From contig NC_074719.1 of the NCBI RefSeq assembly GCF_947242115.1, positions 3,030,283 through 3,094,282 of the forward strand: a stretch of 64,000 bases of DNA, in the 5' to 3' direction. Below the pieces are notes generated by a model. That model had not been told where the DNA came from. It worked only from the letters and a program-made list of their open reading frames with translations, and did not search any database. The translations under genes and the position numbers were made by a program. Positions 10,660 through 22,330 of this stretch are shown one piece after another. The first letter of the stretch is position 1; every line of letters starts with the position of its first letter. This stretch comes from Biomphalaria glabrata (taxonomy: Eukaryota > Mollusca > Gastropoda > Planorbidae).

Positions 10660-11459
10660 TAAGATCTTATGGCTGAGTTGCATAAACCACCCCATTGATC
10701 GCAGCAGACTGATCAGGCTTCAGCATAAAACTTAACATAACTAATGATCTTATGAAATGATGTAGATTTACATTTGCAAATAAGTTTTTTTTTTTTATTT
10801 TCAAGTTTCCAGTACAGACAACTGAGAGATCCCTTAACATTTTAAGTCTCCTATGACATTTAAGACATTTTTACCTGCGACAGTCTATAGAAAAACTGTC
10901 GCTATTAGTTTTGGTGTGGAGAGTTTATTTGTATATTAAAACTGTACACAAATTAAATTAAATTAAATTTTCCTGCTAGATTCAATAACGTCATTTTTAC
11001 AATTATAATGTTGTGTAGTATATTGTTTTTCCATGTCGCTTATTGTGACGACTCTTAGTTTGGGTTGCCATTCGCCATCTTGGGCTTGAGAGACATGCCG
11101 TGTTTCTCTTGGTCATAAATACTTCTTGGTTCTATGCTGCTAGACAGCCGTATTGGCTTGGATCTATCCTGAGGTTTCAGTGTTGGCGTTACCCATTCCA
11201 ACGTTGGTTTTACATTGTCGGTACTGGTCTTACTCTTGACAGTGTAGTCGTCATCTTTACCGGTGTTGACATTTAGAAGTTCACGACTGTGATAATATGT
11301 TTATATTACGTCATTGTTTGTTGAGTATGTTCTGTGCGAAAGTAAAGGATGTGACGGAAATAAAAAAGATAGTCTTCTATGTCTACTTGTATAAACACAA
11401 AGTCTCTGTTATTATTATTGTTATTATTAATTAATGTATACAGTAGAGATGGAAATTGA
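10660..11459. other. Spacer private in part to block B
   Basis: To about 10897 it matches block A 1790-2250. After that it has no counterpart in A. I recognise no gene; short TTA/ATT runs occur near 11410. Confidence 0.5.
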
Positions 11460-11580
11460 ACCCAACTTTTAAAGTTCGGGTTCGGTTCGGTCAGATTTAA
11501 GTTCGAGTTCGGTTCGGTTCGATGACGAGTATAGTTCGGGTTCGGTTCGGTCTAAAGTTCGGGTTCGGCTCGGTTCGATG
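11460..11580. repeat. GTTCGGGTTCGGTTCGG subrepeats
   Basis: Four clusters of GTTCGG units separated by short unique spacers. Such runs are often seen near transposon ends, but I find no matching inverted end, so no family is assigned. Confidence 0.6.
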
Positions 11581-11779
11581 TTGTGAAATTATGTAATAGC
11601 AACATTAAGTTATAAGGTTTAATGCAATTTATTAGTTAAAACACTTTGATTTGAATTTTTTACATAAAACAAATAAAACAAAATACTTTGCAAAATATAA
11701 TACGCCTATGGGCTATACTTTTTCCAAAATAAAAATACAGTATTTTTTTTATTTATCTGTGACAACAAAACAACAACAG

Positions 11780-12140
11780 TCCTTGATTTCCATCTTCAAA
11801 GTTGGTGTCGATGGACCCCGGCCTCGCTGCCCTGCCAACGTGGAACAGGTCGTGAGAGGAGACGACTAGGCCAAAAGGTTAGGGCGACAAGGCTCCATTG
11901 GGAGTGCCTAAGAGGTTGTGAGAACAACCTTATTGCGTTGGGCCGAGATGTCAAAGAGCTCCCACAGCAATCTGTCAACGTCCAGGCGCCGTTCTCAAGA
12001 GGGGCGTTACATAAATGGCGTGTCCCGCACGGTTAGCCTGGTAGATCAAAGAAAAATGACGGGGTCCCGGTGGGAGCCCTTGGGCGGCGTCTCTAGCCCG
12101 CGAGTCCGGAGTGTTCGTGTCCACCGGAAGTGAACGCAAA
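11780..12140 (+). repeat. GC-rich dispersed repeat
   Basis: The second half (CGTTACATAAATGGCGTGTC, CACGGTTAGCC, GGGTCCCGG) matches 4775-4870. Short open frames here have no recognisable domain. Probably a decayed repeat rather than a gene. Confidence 0.5.
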
Positions 12141-12600
12141 ACTAAACTTCGAGTTTAACCCCGAGTCTCACCCCCAGCCAGACAAAACGGTGTATGCGAG
12201 GTGTATATCGTTCATTCAGGCCGGTAGAATAGAGCTCTAGTTCGCATTAGCTGGTCTTTGGGTTCCAAGTGCTTTTGCGCAGCTCTACATGACAATTTCT
12301 AATGGTGTTCATTGACAGTTTCTGAATTATCATGCTACAGTGAAGAATCTTTGGTGCAAGTTGTTGCACAGATGCTATTGTTGAGGTCACTGTCGGTGTC
12401 TTGTCCCTGTTATTATACAACATCTTAAAAGGGGCTTATTACATTAACATTCTTTAATTAATTACTATGACTTTATATTTAACTTTAATATCTCATTATT
12501 CCCATTATTCATGTCAATATTGTCCCAGCCTCGTTTGAGAATCACTGTGAAATGACGTGAAGAGTGTTCACTAAGAATATTTATGTTCATTGCACGTGAA

Positions 12601-12886
12601 CAGGAGGCGCGGTGGCTGAGCAGTAAAGCGCTTGGCTTATGAACCGGGGGTCCCGGGTTCGAATCCTGCTGAAGACTTGAATTTTTATTTTTGGATCCTT
12701 GGTCACCTCTTAGTCCACCCGACTCTAATGGGTACCTGACATTAGTTAGGGAAAAGGAAAGGCGGTTAGTCGTTGGGCTGGCCACATAGCACCCTCGTTA
12801 ACCGTAGGCCACAGAATCAGATGACCTTTACATCATCTGCCCTATAGACCACAAGGTCTGAAAGGGGAACTTTACTTTACTTTACT
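12601..12886 (+). mobile_element. tRNA-derived SINE, family 2
   Basis: Complete copy with B box GGTTCGAATCC. ATTGCACGTGAA is repeated exactly at 12589-12600 and 12887-12898, a 12-bp target duplication, so this insertion is young. Confidence 0.93.
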
Positions 12887-12898
12887 ATTGCACGTGAA

Positions 12899-14426
12899 GA
12901 ATCTCGGTCTGAATCTGACCACGCGGTCAAACAGCAGCTGTCACTTGCTCCTCACAGAAGATGGACCTATAATTATTTGTTATTATTATGTTTATTATTT
13001 ATAATTGTTTGTAGAAAGTAGGAGATTTGTATTAAGTGTCTTTGTGATAGGCAATCATAGTTTGGACTTAGGATCTGTGAATTATGATTTTTTCTTGAAC
13101 TTATATTCCTTTGTTCAATGCGCCTTTAGGGCTGGATCGCCTATGTATACTATTTTATATTAATAAATATATATTGTCTGCTGACAAGTGTGTTGCTTGG
13201 TAAATATTAACGCCTGTCGTTCTACTTAAGACTCAAGACACGCGCACAAGAACCCAAACTAACATCCAATAATTTGAGTAGTTATAGAGGTGTTACAAAC
13301 ATCATTGTGTAGGCCTAAATATCATTGTATAAAATTCACATTTTTATCCTAAAATCATCATCCACATAGGTTAACACTTGATGTACGACTGTGTGTGTGT
13401 GTCTGTTAGGCTGAACCTAGGGATTTAAATTTAAAGCAAAAGAAACATAATTCTTCTACAAAAAAAACTACCATTATTGTTATTAAAATTATACTTGAAT
13501 TATATATACATTGATCATTATTTTTTTTTAACAATACATAATTGAAATTCTAAAACAAACACCAGTTCAAAGCGTACATTAATTTAGACAATCCACATAA
13601 TTATTTTGTGTTATACGGCTTCGTGTCTTGGGCAAACACAATGGTTATTCCTACTGCACTATAATTACTTACTCTAAACTTAAACATACCTAACAACCAA
13701 ACAGATGACTGTTCACTAAAGTGCAATAGCGTTTCTATGTATGTTTACATTGAATTGTAGAAATGACGCAGGACCAGCATCTCAGAAATGTCAAATTAGT
13801 TCTTTGAAGGAGAAACTTAACTTTAAGGCTGGGCGAAAGATGAGTGGAAATTCAACGATTAATCTATACTACGCCTGTCATTTTTATTAGTTCGTAGCGC
13901 GAGGCCTGTTCAACTTTATCTGGTTAAAAGAAAAATGTTCATGCAATCATCTTGTCACCAAATCAATGTGCGTGTTTTCTGTAATTGTGTATTTGTTTAA
14001 ACAATGGCACAGTCTAGACTCTAACTAAACATTACCAAGGGAACATAAACTACTTGTAGAGTAGAGAAGCAGGATCTTCCATCCCAGAAATACTTTCAAC
14101 AAATACATCATACACTAAAAACTAAAATCTGTCATGCTCAGCACTATGCAGCTCCACCGAGTAAAGAGCTAGCAAGTTAAATTGAAATAAGTTCAGAAAT
14201 CAGGGAATCCATTTAATAGTTCTCAAAGCTTATCTCAAGATGCGGAACGTAAAATAAAGTGATTACGAATAGTAACAAGAGAATGTCTAAATAAATAAAG
14301 CAATCACAGTGTTTCATCTAGAGAGAACATAAGAGAATATCATAAACATAATTCTCTTATCTTATCTGACTGCTGAAGTCCATTGTATAACAACAGGCCA
14401 ACGTTTGAGTTACGAAGTGTATTATC
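12899..14426. other. Spacer, second half is duplicated receptor upstream region
   Basis: From 13553 it follows block A from ~2258 (CAAACACCAGTTCA, GAGATGTCAAATTAGT-like, GGGCTGGGCGAAA-like). The part before 13553 is not in A and I recognise nothing in it. Confidence 0.55.
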
Positions 14427-14592
14427 TACTTATATTATATAATACAGACGTTACTTCAAAAAAGTCATGCATGTTAACCGATGACTTAAATTCTGCTAAG
14501 TCACTGGTTTTCCTGGCTGACTCAGGCAACCCATTCCACGCTTTAATATCACTAGGAAAGAATGAGCTTTTGTACAAATTTGTCCTTGCATA
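14427..14592 (-). mobile_element. LINE 3' fragment
   Basis: The - strand encodes ARTNLYKSSFFP, GLPESARKTSDLAEFKSSVNMHD and the TTATATAATAC end. Block A runs straight across this point (3170-3190), so the insertion is specific to B. Confidence 0.85.
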
Positions 14593-14927
14593 TGCGGCTT
14601 CTTCCATAGTTTTTTTTTAAACGTAGTCCTATACTAAACCTTTTTTAAGAAATTAGTTTATAATTTTAAACTCTCCTTTGTATGTCTGCTGTTATCATAG
14701 CGCCTTGAGCCTACAGTATGTTTGTTAACATCTTTTATATAAATGAAATACAATTATTAATTTATGTAGTACAATAACCTAATAGTATTAAAACGTTGAG
14801 AGGGCTAGAGACTTGAGTCTACATTACGTTTGTCAACATCGCTACATAAATAAAAGTATTATTATTATAAGTAAAATTACAAGACAATAACAATAACATT
14901 GATGAGGTGAGAGACTTGGTTTAGAAA

Positions 14928-15926
14928 ATGTCTACAATAAGTGATGAGCACCTACTGTCTGTCGTGTTTGCCTACACCAAAGTGCTGAATCCCTTTTCGC
15001 AGGTTATCGCCATCTTAGTGAATGTCCTAAATGCCATCACATTCTGCAAAATTGGACTACGAGACGGTGTGAACATCACATTCCTGATTCTCTCCGTTTC
15101 AGATCTGGCCTTCGTTGCTCTGGACACCTGTCAGGGCATCGCGTCTGTGATCGCTCTGTCTCCGTGGCAAAAAGATCTTCCAGTCAGCATGCTCACCATT
15201 GGAGTTATAATGCAGTATTACAAATATATATTTCTGGATGCTTCCACCTGCCTAGAAACTTACCTGGCCATTACCAGATGCTGCTGTGTTGCCATGCCAC
15301 TTAAATTTAAAAATATGTTCACTTTTCAAAGAACTGTGTTTATCAATGCTGTTATATTAATGTGCAACACTGTCTTTAGAATCCCCCTTCTCTCTTCTTA
15401 TTATTTGACATGGCAAACGAACCCATTCACCAACCTCACAAAGCTGACGTTCTATCCATACAGCCACTTTCAGATATTGAACTTCATCGAACTGGTCGTG
15501 GCTAGAACTGTCTGCCCAGTCATCTTTCTCTTCATCTCCTCGGTATGTTCTCTTATCCTGGCTAGATCCTTGATACAGGCTTCACTGAATCGTAATCGGA
15601 TGACCTACGTGACGGGTTACCATGACGATGTAAACAATGGCAATGGCCACGCGTTAAAGGCTAAAGAAATACAGCTAGTTAAGGCCGTGACCCTGGTAAT
15701 CATTCTGTCAGGGTTTCTGCAACTGATCCTGTCTTTGTTCTCTCTGGCCCAAGTAGCAATACCAGAGTTTTTCCCAGGCATGGTGTACGCTAATCTCCAT
15801 ATAGTGATCACCTATGTTGTCAACCATCTGATCATCTTACATTGTGCTTATAAAATAGGGATCTACTATTTGTTTAACACACGATTTAGAACCATAGTCA
15901 AGATGTTGTTCCATGTCCACGTGTAA
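14928..15926 (+). CDS. Chemoreceptor-like class A GPCR, single exon (receptor 2)
   Basis: A 332-residue paralogue of receptor 1, very similar by eye along its length. Most changes fall in TM1, the TM2/TM3 approach, the third intracellular loop (RMTYVTGYHDDVNN) and the third extracellular loop. Class A landmarks are kept: N32 in TM1, D59 in LSVSDL, R117 in ITRCCCVAMPL, and HCAYKIGIYY in TM7. As in receptor 1 the DRY triplet is TRC, and no ECL2 cysteine is present. The frame is open with no break, so it is probably functional. Its upstream 1.4 kb is the duplicate of receptor 1's, interrupted by a LINE piece. Ligand unknown. Confidence 0.9.
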   Translation: MSTISDEHLLSVVFAYTKVLNPFSQVIAILVNVLNAITFCKIGLRDGVNITFLILSVSDLAFVALDTCQGIASVIALSPWQKDLPVSMLTIGVIMQYYKYIFLDASTCLETYLAITRCCCVAMPLKFKNMFTFQRTVFINAVILMCNTVFRIPLLSSYYLTWQTNPFTNLTKLTFYPYSHFQILNFIELVVARTVCPVIFLFISSVCSLILARSLIQASLNRNRMTYVTGYHDDVNNGNGHALKAKEIQLVKAVTLVIILSGFLQLILSLFSLAQVAIPEFFPGMVYANLHIVITYVVNHLIILHCAYKIGIYYLFNTRFRTIVKMLFHVHV

Positions 15927-16064
15927 TCAGCAATTAAATTTACAATACATGAAGAAAAGAACGATTTCAGATATTCATTTAGCGTTGTTTTTATCTTGAA
16001 AAAAGACTGAACAACATATTATCGATAATAAGATTTCCGACTTATTTTTATATATTATACCTAT

Positions 16065-16318
16065 TGGAAAGCGTGGTCGAGAGGCTAGGTGCGCTTGAAC
16101 TTAGCTTGGCTTGGCTACCTATGAAGAAGGCTCGAGGTTCAACACCCGACTCGGGCAGAGTTATGTTTACTGAGCACCTAAGGGCAGCATGGAAAAACCT
16201 TCTCCTAGATACCCCCACCCCACTGGTCCACAACTGAGATTGGACCAAAGCACTCCGAGCATGCTATAAGCATGAAAGTAGCGCTATATAAAAGCCATAA
16301 TTTAATTTTAATTTATGT
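16065..16318 (+). mobile_element. tRNA-derived SINE, family 1
   Basis: GGAAAGCGTGGTCGAGAGGC is the A-box head; GAGGTTCAACACCCG is the B-box region. The body contains GATTGGACC and ends in AGCGCTATATAAAAGCC. The head resembles a serine/leucine-type tRNA. Confidence 0.88.
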
Positions 16319-16439
16319 ATTATGTAAGATAAGATAAAAAAAAACATTCTGGTTAGATAAAAAAGTTTTATCTTATTTATTTATGTGTCAATTTTGATAT
16401 CACCAAAAAAACTCAGTGTAACAAATTAACTAATTAATG

Positions 16440-16600
16440 TCTACTTTCTTTCCTTTAACTTTCTCTCTTTTGCTGTCTATCTCTCTCTCTGTCTCTCTTT
16501 CTTTTATTAAACATTCTCTTTGTCTCTGTCATTTTCATTTTTTATAGCATTTTCTCTTTACTCTTTCTCTCTCTCTCTCTCTGTCTCTGTCTGTGTGTCT
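16440..16600. repeat. CT-rich low-complexity tract
   Basis: Interrupted TTTCT, CTCTCT and CTGTCT runs. Confidence 0.8.
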
Positions 16601-17589
16601 GTCATTTTTTTTTACCAATCCTTTAAATCTTACGATTGACAACCACTGCTTCAGAAACTTTTCTAATAGTTTTTTTTTTTTTCTGGTCACTTCAGAGTCT
16701 AAATTTAGGTTGCTGGTAATAGTTGATCCCAGTTAGGTAAACTTCTGCACCACCGATTTAAGATACTTACCACCTACCACTAGTACCACTGCCAGAATGT
16801 CAGTTTAGGTGAATCTAGTTGTATGTAAGATTGAGCCCTTGATATGTTTCCTTTGCATTTACCTCCCTTTGTAATCATTGTTGCGAATGGGAGGTGTCTA
16901 ATGTTCAGTTTTCGTCCTAGCTTGAAGTCGAGCCAGTTTAAAACCTTTTCTACCTAGTCTACTTACGGATTTGGCGATTAGAACCGAGAGAGAAGATGCC
17001 GAATAGTGTTAGGGCCAGAACACATCCTTGTTTCTGCAGGAATCCCAACTTCTCCGGCTCCTTTCCAAAACATAAGCTTGTCAATGGCTGCTCTCAATTT
17101 ACAGAGAGCGTTTCATTTAATGCATACAAACTGCAAGTCTTGAGAAGTTAGACAAAGCGGTTAACACTATAGCCGTCTATAGCATTTACGATCAGTTAGA
17201 GTTTGTATAATGCTCTCCAAATCGCTCCTAGGATTACTGATGCGCATCCATTGTCTCAGAAGAAGCCATTTTACGGGAGGCAACTCTGTCGTTGTTAAGT
17301 AGTCTCCGCTTGTCACGTGCTCGTGATATTTAAATGCAGTGTCGGATCTACGGAGTAGGTCACCCATGGTGTTACTTTCCACAAACTCAAAAACATACAC
17401 AATATAGATGGTTATTTTTTTATAGGAAAATTAGATAAAATTTACTAGTCCTTTTTTGGTGAGCTGAAAGGTGATCGGCGTAACAGAGATGCCCCATGGA
17501 AAGACCAGCTTAGGATACAAATTCTACCTCGGGGCCTCCCCTTACTTAAATCCGGCCCTGGAAGCACCAGAACAGCTAAATAACAGTTT
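16601..17589. other. Spacer with a short RTE-like remnant
   Basis: No gene is recognised. The piece near 17459-17545 (GGTGAGCTGAAAGGTGATCG) resembles 21049-21080 in the degraded RTE-like LINE. Confidence 0.45.
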
Positions 17590-17597
17590 GCTTAGAT

Positions 17598-17771
17598 CAA
17601 TGTTTCTCAAACCTTTTTCTTTAAAGGAACACTTCGTACATTTAGCTTATTTGTTTAGAGAGATTAAATCACGTGGTGGCCTACTATTTAATTATTTCAG
17701 TAGATCGTGGAACACCTATTCAGGCCTCGCGGAACACTAAGGTTCCGCGGAACACAGATTATGAAACACTG
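17598..17771. mobile_element. hAT-like MITE (CARTGTTTCYCAAAC family)
   Basis: Ends are CAATGTTTCTCAAACC and, reversed, CAGTGTTTCATAATC. GCTTAGAT and GCTTGGAT flank it, 8 bp with one mismatch. Two further members are at 24356 and 26693. Confidence 0.8.
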
Positions 17772-17799
17772 GCTTGGATTATTATATAGCGTATTTATC

Positions 17800-20008
17800 T
17801 AAAAAAGATTTGTCTCTCAATTTTAATCTTGACAAAAAGTTAGAATTCATTGAGCGAAGCCAATACAAAACCCAAAAGAAAAATCTTACTCTGGAATAAA
17901 TGTAACCTGACACAACTACACCAAGCTGCATTAAACTTCCAACAAACATTCTTATTAGAAAAAGACATTAACCAACCAGTCGATGACCTCTGGAATTTCA
18001 TTAAAAACCATCTTAAAAGCATTATAGAAAATCATATACCAACTAAGTACACATCAAACAAAATAAATAAATGCTGGTTTAATAATAAACTAAAGAAGCT
18101 TTGTAAACAGAAGGAAAACCTATATAGGAAATTTAAAGAAACTAATGCAGAAAGAGTTTACAAAAAGTATATAAAAATTAAACACTTAACCCAAAAAGTA
18201 AGCAGACAGCTGCAGAGTGAATACATAAACAATGTAATATCTAAAGATAACAACAAAAACCTATGGTCATACATTAAGTCTAAGAAAATGGAAACAACAG
18301 GCGTAGCGCCATTAAAAGATGAACATAACATAATACATAATGATAATGAAACTAAAGCAAACATCCTAAACAAATACTTTGCATCAGCATTCTCAGCCCC
18401 AGGAGACAAAGACATATTACTGAATTTGAACCAAGTAGACAACATAGAAGATATAGTAGTACAAGAAAATGGAATTCAAAAACTATTAGCCAACACCAAA
18501 CCAAATAAAGCTTCTAGACCTGATGGCATTCCAGCTAGATTACTCAAAGAACTAAGTAATGAGCTAGCCCCAGTGTTCAAAATACTCTTTCAGGCTTCAC
18601 TTAACCAGGGCAGAGTACCAAAGGACTGGAAAGAAGCTAATGTGACCCCCCTATTTAAAAAAGGAGAAAAATCTGACCCAGGAAACTACAGACCAGTATC
18701 ACTTACCAGCATCACATGTAAAATCCTAGAACACATAATATGTAGCAACATCATAAACCATTTAGACAAACATAATGTCCTCACACCATACCAACATGGC
18801 TTTAGGAAATATAGATCATGTGAAACACAACTAATAGGACTAATTGATGATTTTTCAAAAGGTTTAGATAATAGTGAACAAATAGATGCTATCTTACTAG
18901 ATTTTTCTAAGGCTTTTGACAAAGTTCACCACCATAGTTTGCTTAAAAAATTAAAATATTTCGGCATTAATGGTCCACTACATCAGTGGATTAAAGACTT
19001 TCTGATAGGGAGAGAACAAACTGTAATAATAAATGGCTCTAAATCAACACCGATAACAGTAAACTCAGGTGTACCTCAAGGAACAGTCTTGGGTCCACTA
19101 CTATTTTTAATTTACATAAATGATTTACCAAATTGCATTACTTCAGGAACAAAAGTCAGATTATTTGCAGACGATTGCATAATATATAGAACAATAAAAA
19201 CAACACAAGACACAGATATTTTACAAAGAGAATTAGATGAATTACAGAAATGGGAATCAAATTGGAGCATGTCTTTCCACCCAGAAAAATGTCAGTTGTT
19301 AAGAGTAACAAAAAAACTAAAACAAATTAATTCCACCAGTAACACAGACTAAAAACGCAAAATACCTAGGTGTTATAATAAATGAAAAACTGTCATGGAA
19401 TCCACATATTGATGAAACTACAAAAAAATCAAACAAAGCATTAGGATTTATTAAAAGAAATTTCTATAAATCAAATAAGAACATAAAACTAAAATGTTAT
19501 TTAACCTTGGTTAGGCCAATAATAGAATATGCATCCTCTGTTTGGGACCCCTCAACTCAAGAAAACATTAAGAAACTAGAACAGACACAAAATAGAGCAG
19601 TGCGATTCATAACAAACGAATATTCACATTTGACTAGAGTAACACCTTTAGTAAAATCACTAAATTTAGAAAGCCTTCAGGACAGAAGGCTCAAAAGTAA
19701 AGTAGCAATCATACATAAAACACTGAACCATAATCTTCAAATACAAAAACAAAATTTAATAAAATACTCTGAAAGACACAAAGATAAAGGCACATTCCTC
19801 GTCCCATATGCTAGGACAAATTTGTACAAATACTCCTTCTTCCCTAGTGCTATTAGAGCATGGAATGGGTTGCCTGAGCTAGCCAGGAAAACCAGTGACT
19901 TGGCAGAATTTAAGTCATTGGTTAATATGCATGACTAAATGCATGACGCGTAGGACGTAATCATCTTCTTTTTTGAAGTAACGTCTGTATTATATAAGAT
20001 AAGATAAG
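17800..20008 (+). mobile_element. 5'-truncated LINE with reverse transcriptase
   Basis: The main frame (17850-19352, 500 codons) covers the region before the RT and the RT domain. Visible RT blocks are RPDGIPARLLKEL, WKEANVTPLFKKG, NYRPVSLTS, LLDFSKAFDKVHH, SGVPQGTVLGPLLFL and the catalytic FADD. A frame change near 19330 moves the thumb and C-terminal region to another frame (KNAKYLGVIIN, then 19507-19938 ending FKSLVNMHD). No endonuclease domain is present, as expected of 5' truncation. The 3' tail is TAAGATAAGATAAG. The sequence suits the Jockey/CR1/L2 group; the exact clade is not settled. It is probably the best-kept local relative of the many fragments in this window. Confidence 0.9.
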
Positions 20009-20789
20009 AAAAGTTAATAAGTTAAATGTGGGCCACAGACCTATATATATTATACCTAGATTGGAAAACGAAGACGAATTCGTCTCCTAACGTTATGTAC
20101 GTAAATCTTTTTCAAGCAGTAAGGGAATCACCTTGAATGTTGGAAAATCGCTCTTTTCTGTCTTATAAAAGTAATGATTTTTAGTTTTAGTGGAAATAAT
20201 GCAATCCCATTTTGCGGATTTTAAATAGAATGGCCTATAAATCACAAGACTATATATTCACGCAAATCTATGACATAAAGATGATAAAGCTATTTTCTAT
20301 AAGTTTCCATTGAGATAATCCTAGCTCTAAATAATTCAAGCCTATTGATTTTAATCCTCTTATGATTTTAGATTGAATATTTCACATTTTTCATATCTAG
20401 ATTCTGGATCTAAATATTGCGAAATAATAATATTGAGACGAGTAGGCCTATGCTCTTATTTATTACTTGTACTAAACATTATAATGATTATTAATAGGTA
20501 TGCTACATAGGTTAGGTTTGAAAAAAAACAACTTTTACTTCTTATAACTACTTTACAAAACAACATCTTGTTTCAGCCTTTTGAAGTTTTTTACATTTTC
20601 GTGTCGTGTTAAGAGATCGGCGCGTCCAGTCTAGGTATTATATATATAGGTATGTGATGTGGGCACAGAACTAACGTAGATAAATTGATTTAAAATAATT
20701 GTTTGCTTTGTGAAATTTCAGCTACTTTTTAAATAAACTTTGCCCATATTGCTCTGTAGGTCCATAATTTAAAGCTTTGCTCTAGTGAA
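20009..20789. other. AT-rich spacer
   Basis: No gene, repeat family or structured RNA was recognised. Confidence 0.5.
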
Positions 20790-21365
20790 GAAATATCGAT
20801 GACTTTCTCCATTCATCTGAGACATGGGTACTATGCAGACAGCAGATAAGACTTCTTGAACGCTTTCACCAAAGATGCTTGCGGTCCATCATGGACATGC
20901 GGTGGCAAGACCGCAGTACAAACAGCGATGTTCTTGCGTACCTCGGTACGGACAGTAAAGTGGGACTTCGTATGGTCCAACAGTTGCACTGGGTAGGGCA
21001 CGTATCCCTTATGGGGACGAACGTATGCCAAAAGTAGTCTTTTTTTTTGTGAGCTAAAAGGTGGTCGACGAAACAGAAGTGTCCCACGGTAACGCTTTAA
21101 AGACCAACTTAGGCGCCAGCACCTGGTTGCGGGCGGCTTCGGGAGGAGACAGCTGGAGATCACTTATAAAAAGTTAAAAACCATGGAATACACATTTGAG
21201 GCGAAAAGTGTGTCATCTACCAGGGACAGACGTAGATGGCGAAAAGAAAATCAAAATCGACCACCGGCCGACAATGGTTATATTTGCGCTGGATGTGGCA
21301 AAATATGTAGGTCACACTAGGGGCTGCGTAGCCACGTAAAATACTGTATTCCTCATTAATCTTTA
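20790..21365 (+). mobile_element. Degraded RTE/L1-like LINE 3' end with zinc finger
   Basis: The + strand shows SSETWVLCRQQIRLLERFHQ and CLRSIMDMRWQDR, then after several breaks ICAGCGKICRSH as a residual C2H2 finger. This matches the better-kept 3' end at 57916-58607. Unrelated to the LINE at 17.8-20.0 kb. Confidence 0.75.
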
Positions 21366-21480
21366 GACTCGAAATCAAGCCTTATTATTATTCATTCCAA
21401 TAGTATGTTGAATTATTACAGACTTGTAAAGACTTTAAAACAATAATCACCTGACGTCTTTAAGCGACCTAGATTAAATT

Positions 21481-21836
21481 TACTACCAAGTCAACTGAGA
21501 TGTACTACCAAGTCAACTGAGATGTACTGCCAAGTCAACTGAGATGTACTACCAAGTCAACTGAAATGTACTACCAAGTCAACTGAGATGTACTACCAAG
21601 TCAACTGAAATGTACTACCAAGTCAACTGAAATGTACTACCAAGTCAACTGAAATGTACTACCAAGTCAAATGAGATGTACTACCAAGTCAACTGAAATG
21701 TACTACCAAGTCAACGGAAATGTACTACCAAGTCAAATGAGATGTACTACCAAGTCAACTGAAATGTACTACCAAGTCAACTGAAATGTACTACCAAGTC
21801 AACTGAGATGTACTACCAAGTCAACTGAGATGTACA
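21481..21836. repeat. 22-bp minisatellite
   Basis: About 16 copies of TGTACTACCAAGTCAACTGA plus two bases. Variant positions (GAGATG or GAAATG; CAACTG, CAAATG or CAACGG) are shared by non-adjacent units, suggesting unequal exchange. Confidence 0.95.
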
Positions 21837-21846
21837 ACTAACGAGC

Positions 21847-22330
21847 ACTGTCCTGCTCCTAACAGACACAACTTGTCCTGCTCCTGACAGACATAACTTG
21901 TCCTGCTCCTAACAGACACAACTTGTCCTGCTCCTGACAGACACAACTTGTCCTGCTCCTGACAGATACAACTTGTCCTGCTCCTGACAGACACAACTTG
22001 TCCTGCTCCTGACAGACACAACTTGTCCTGCTCCTGACAGACACAACTTGTCCTGCTCCTGACAGACGCAACTTGTCCTGCTCCTGACAGACGCAACTTG
22101 TCCTGCTCCTGACAGACACAACTTGTCCTGCTCTTGACAGACACAACTTGTCCTGCTCTTGACAGACACAACTTGTCCTGCTCTTGACAGACACAACTTG
22201 TCCTGCTCCTGACAGACACAACTTGTCCTGCTCCTGACAGACACTACTTGTCCTGCTCCTGACAGACACAACTTGTCCTGCTCCTGACAGACACAACTTG
22301 TCCTTCTCCTGACAGACACAACTTGCTTTT
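21847..22330. repeat. 25-bp minisatellite
   Basis: About 19 copies of a 25-base unit around CTTGTCCTGCTCCTGACAGA. Three neighbouring copies carry CTCTTGAC. Because 25 is not a multiple of three, each - strand frame cycles through 25 codons and all three stay open; this is a property of the unit, not evidence of coding. It abuts the 22-bp array but has no sequence in common with it. Confidence 0.95.

Larger units (their letters stand above)
8860..15930 (+). repeat. Segmental duplication block B (receptor 2 plus upstream)
   Basis: Partner of block A (740-4490). Insertions private to B are the hAT MITE at 9043, the 100-bp satellite at 10151, about 2.65 kb between 10897 and 13553 (holding a SINE), and the LINE piece at 14427. 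Because A and B differ in their insertions, the duplication predates them. Confidence 0.75.

Noticed and set aside
21481-22330. CRISPR-like array
   Set aside because: Units are contiguous without unique spacers, and the sequence is animal nuclear DNA.
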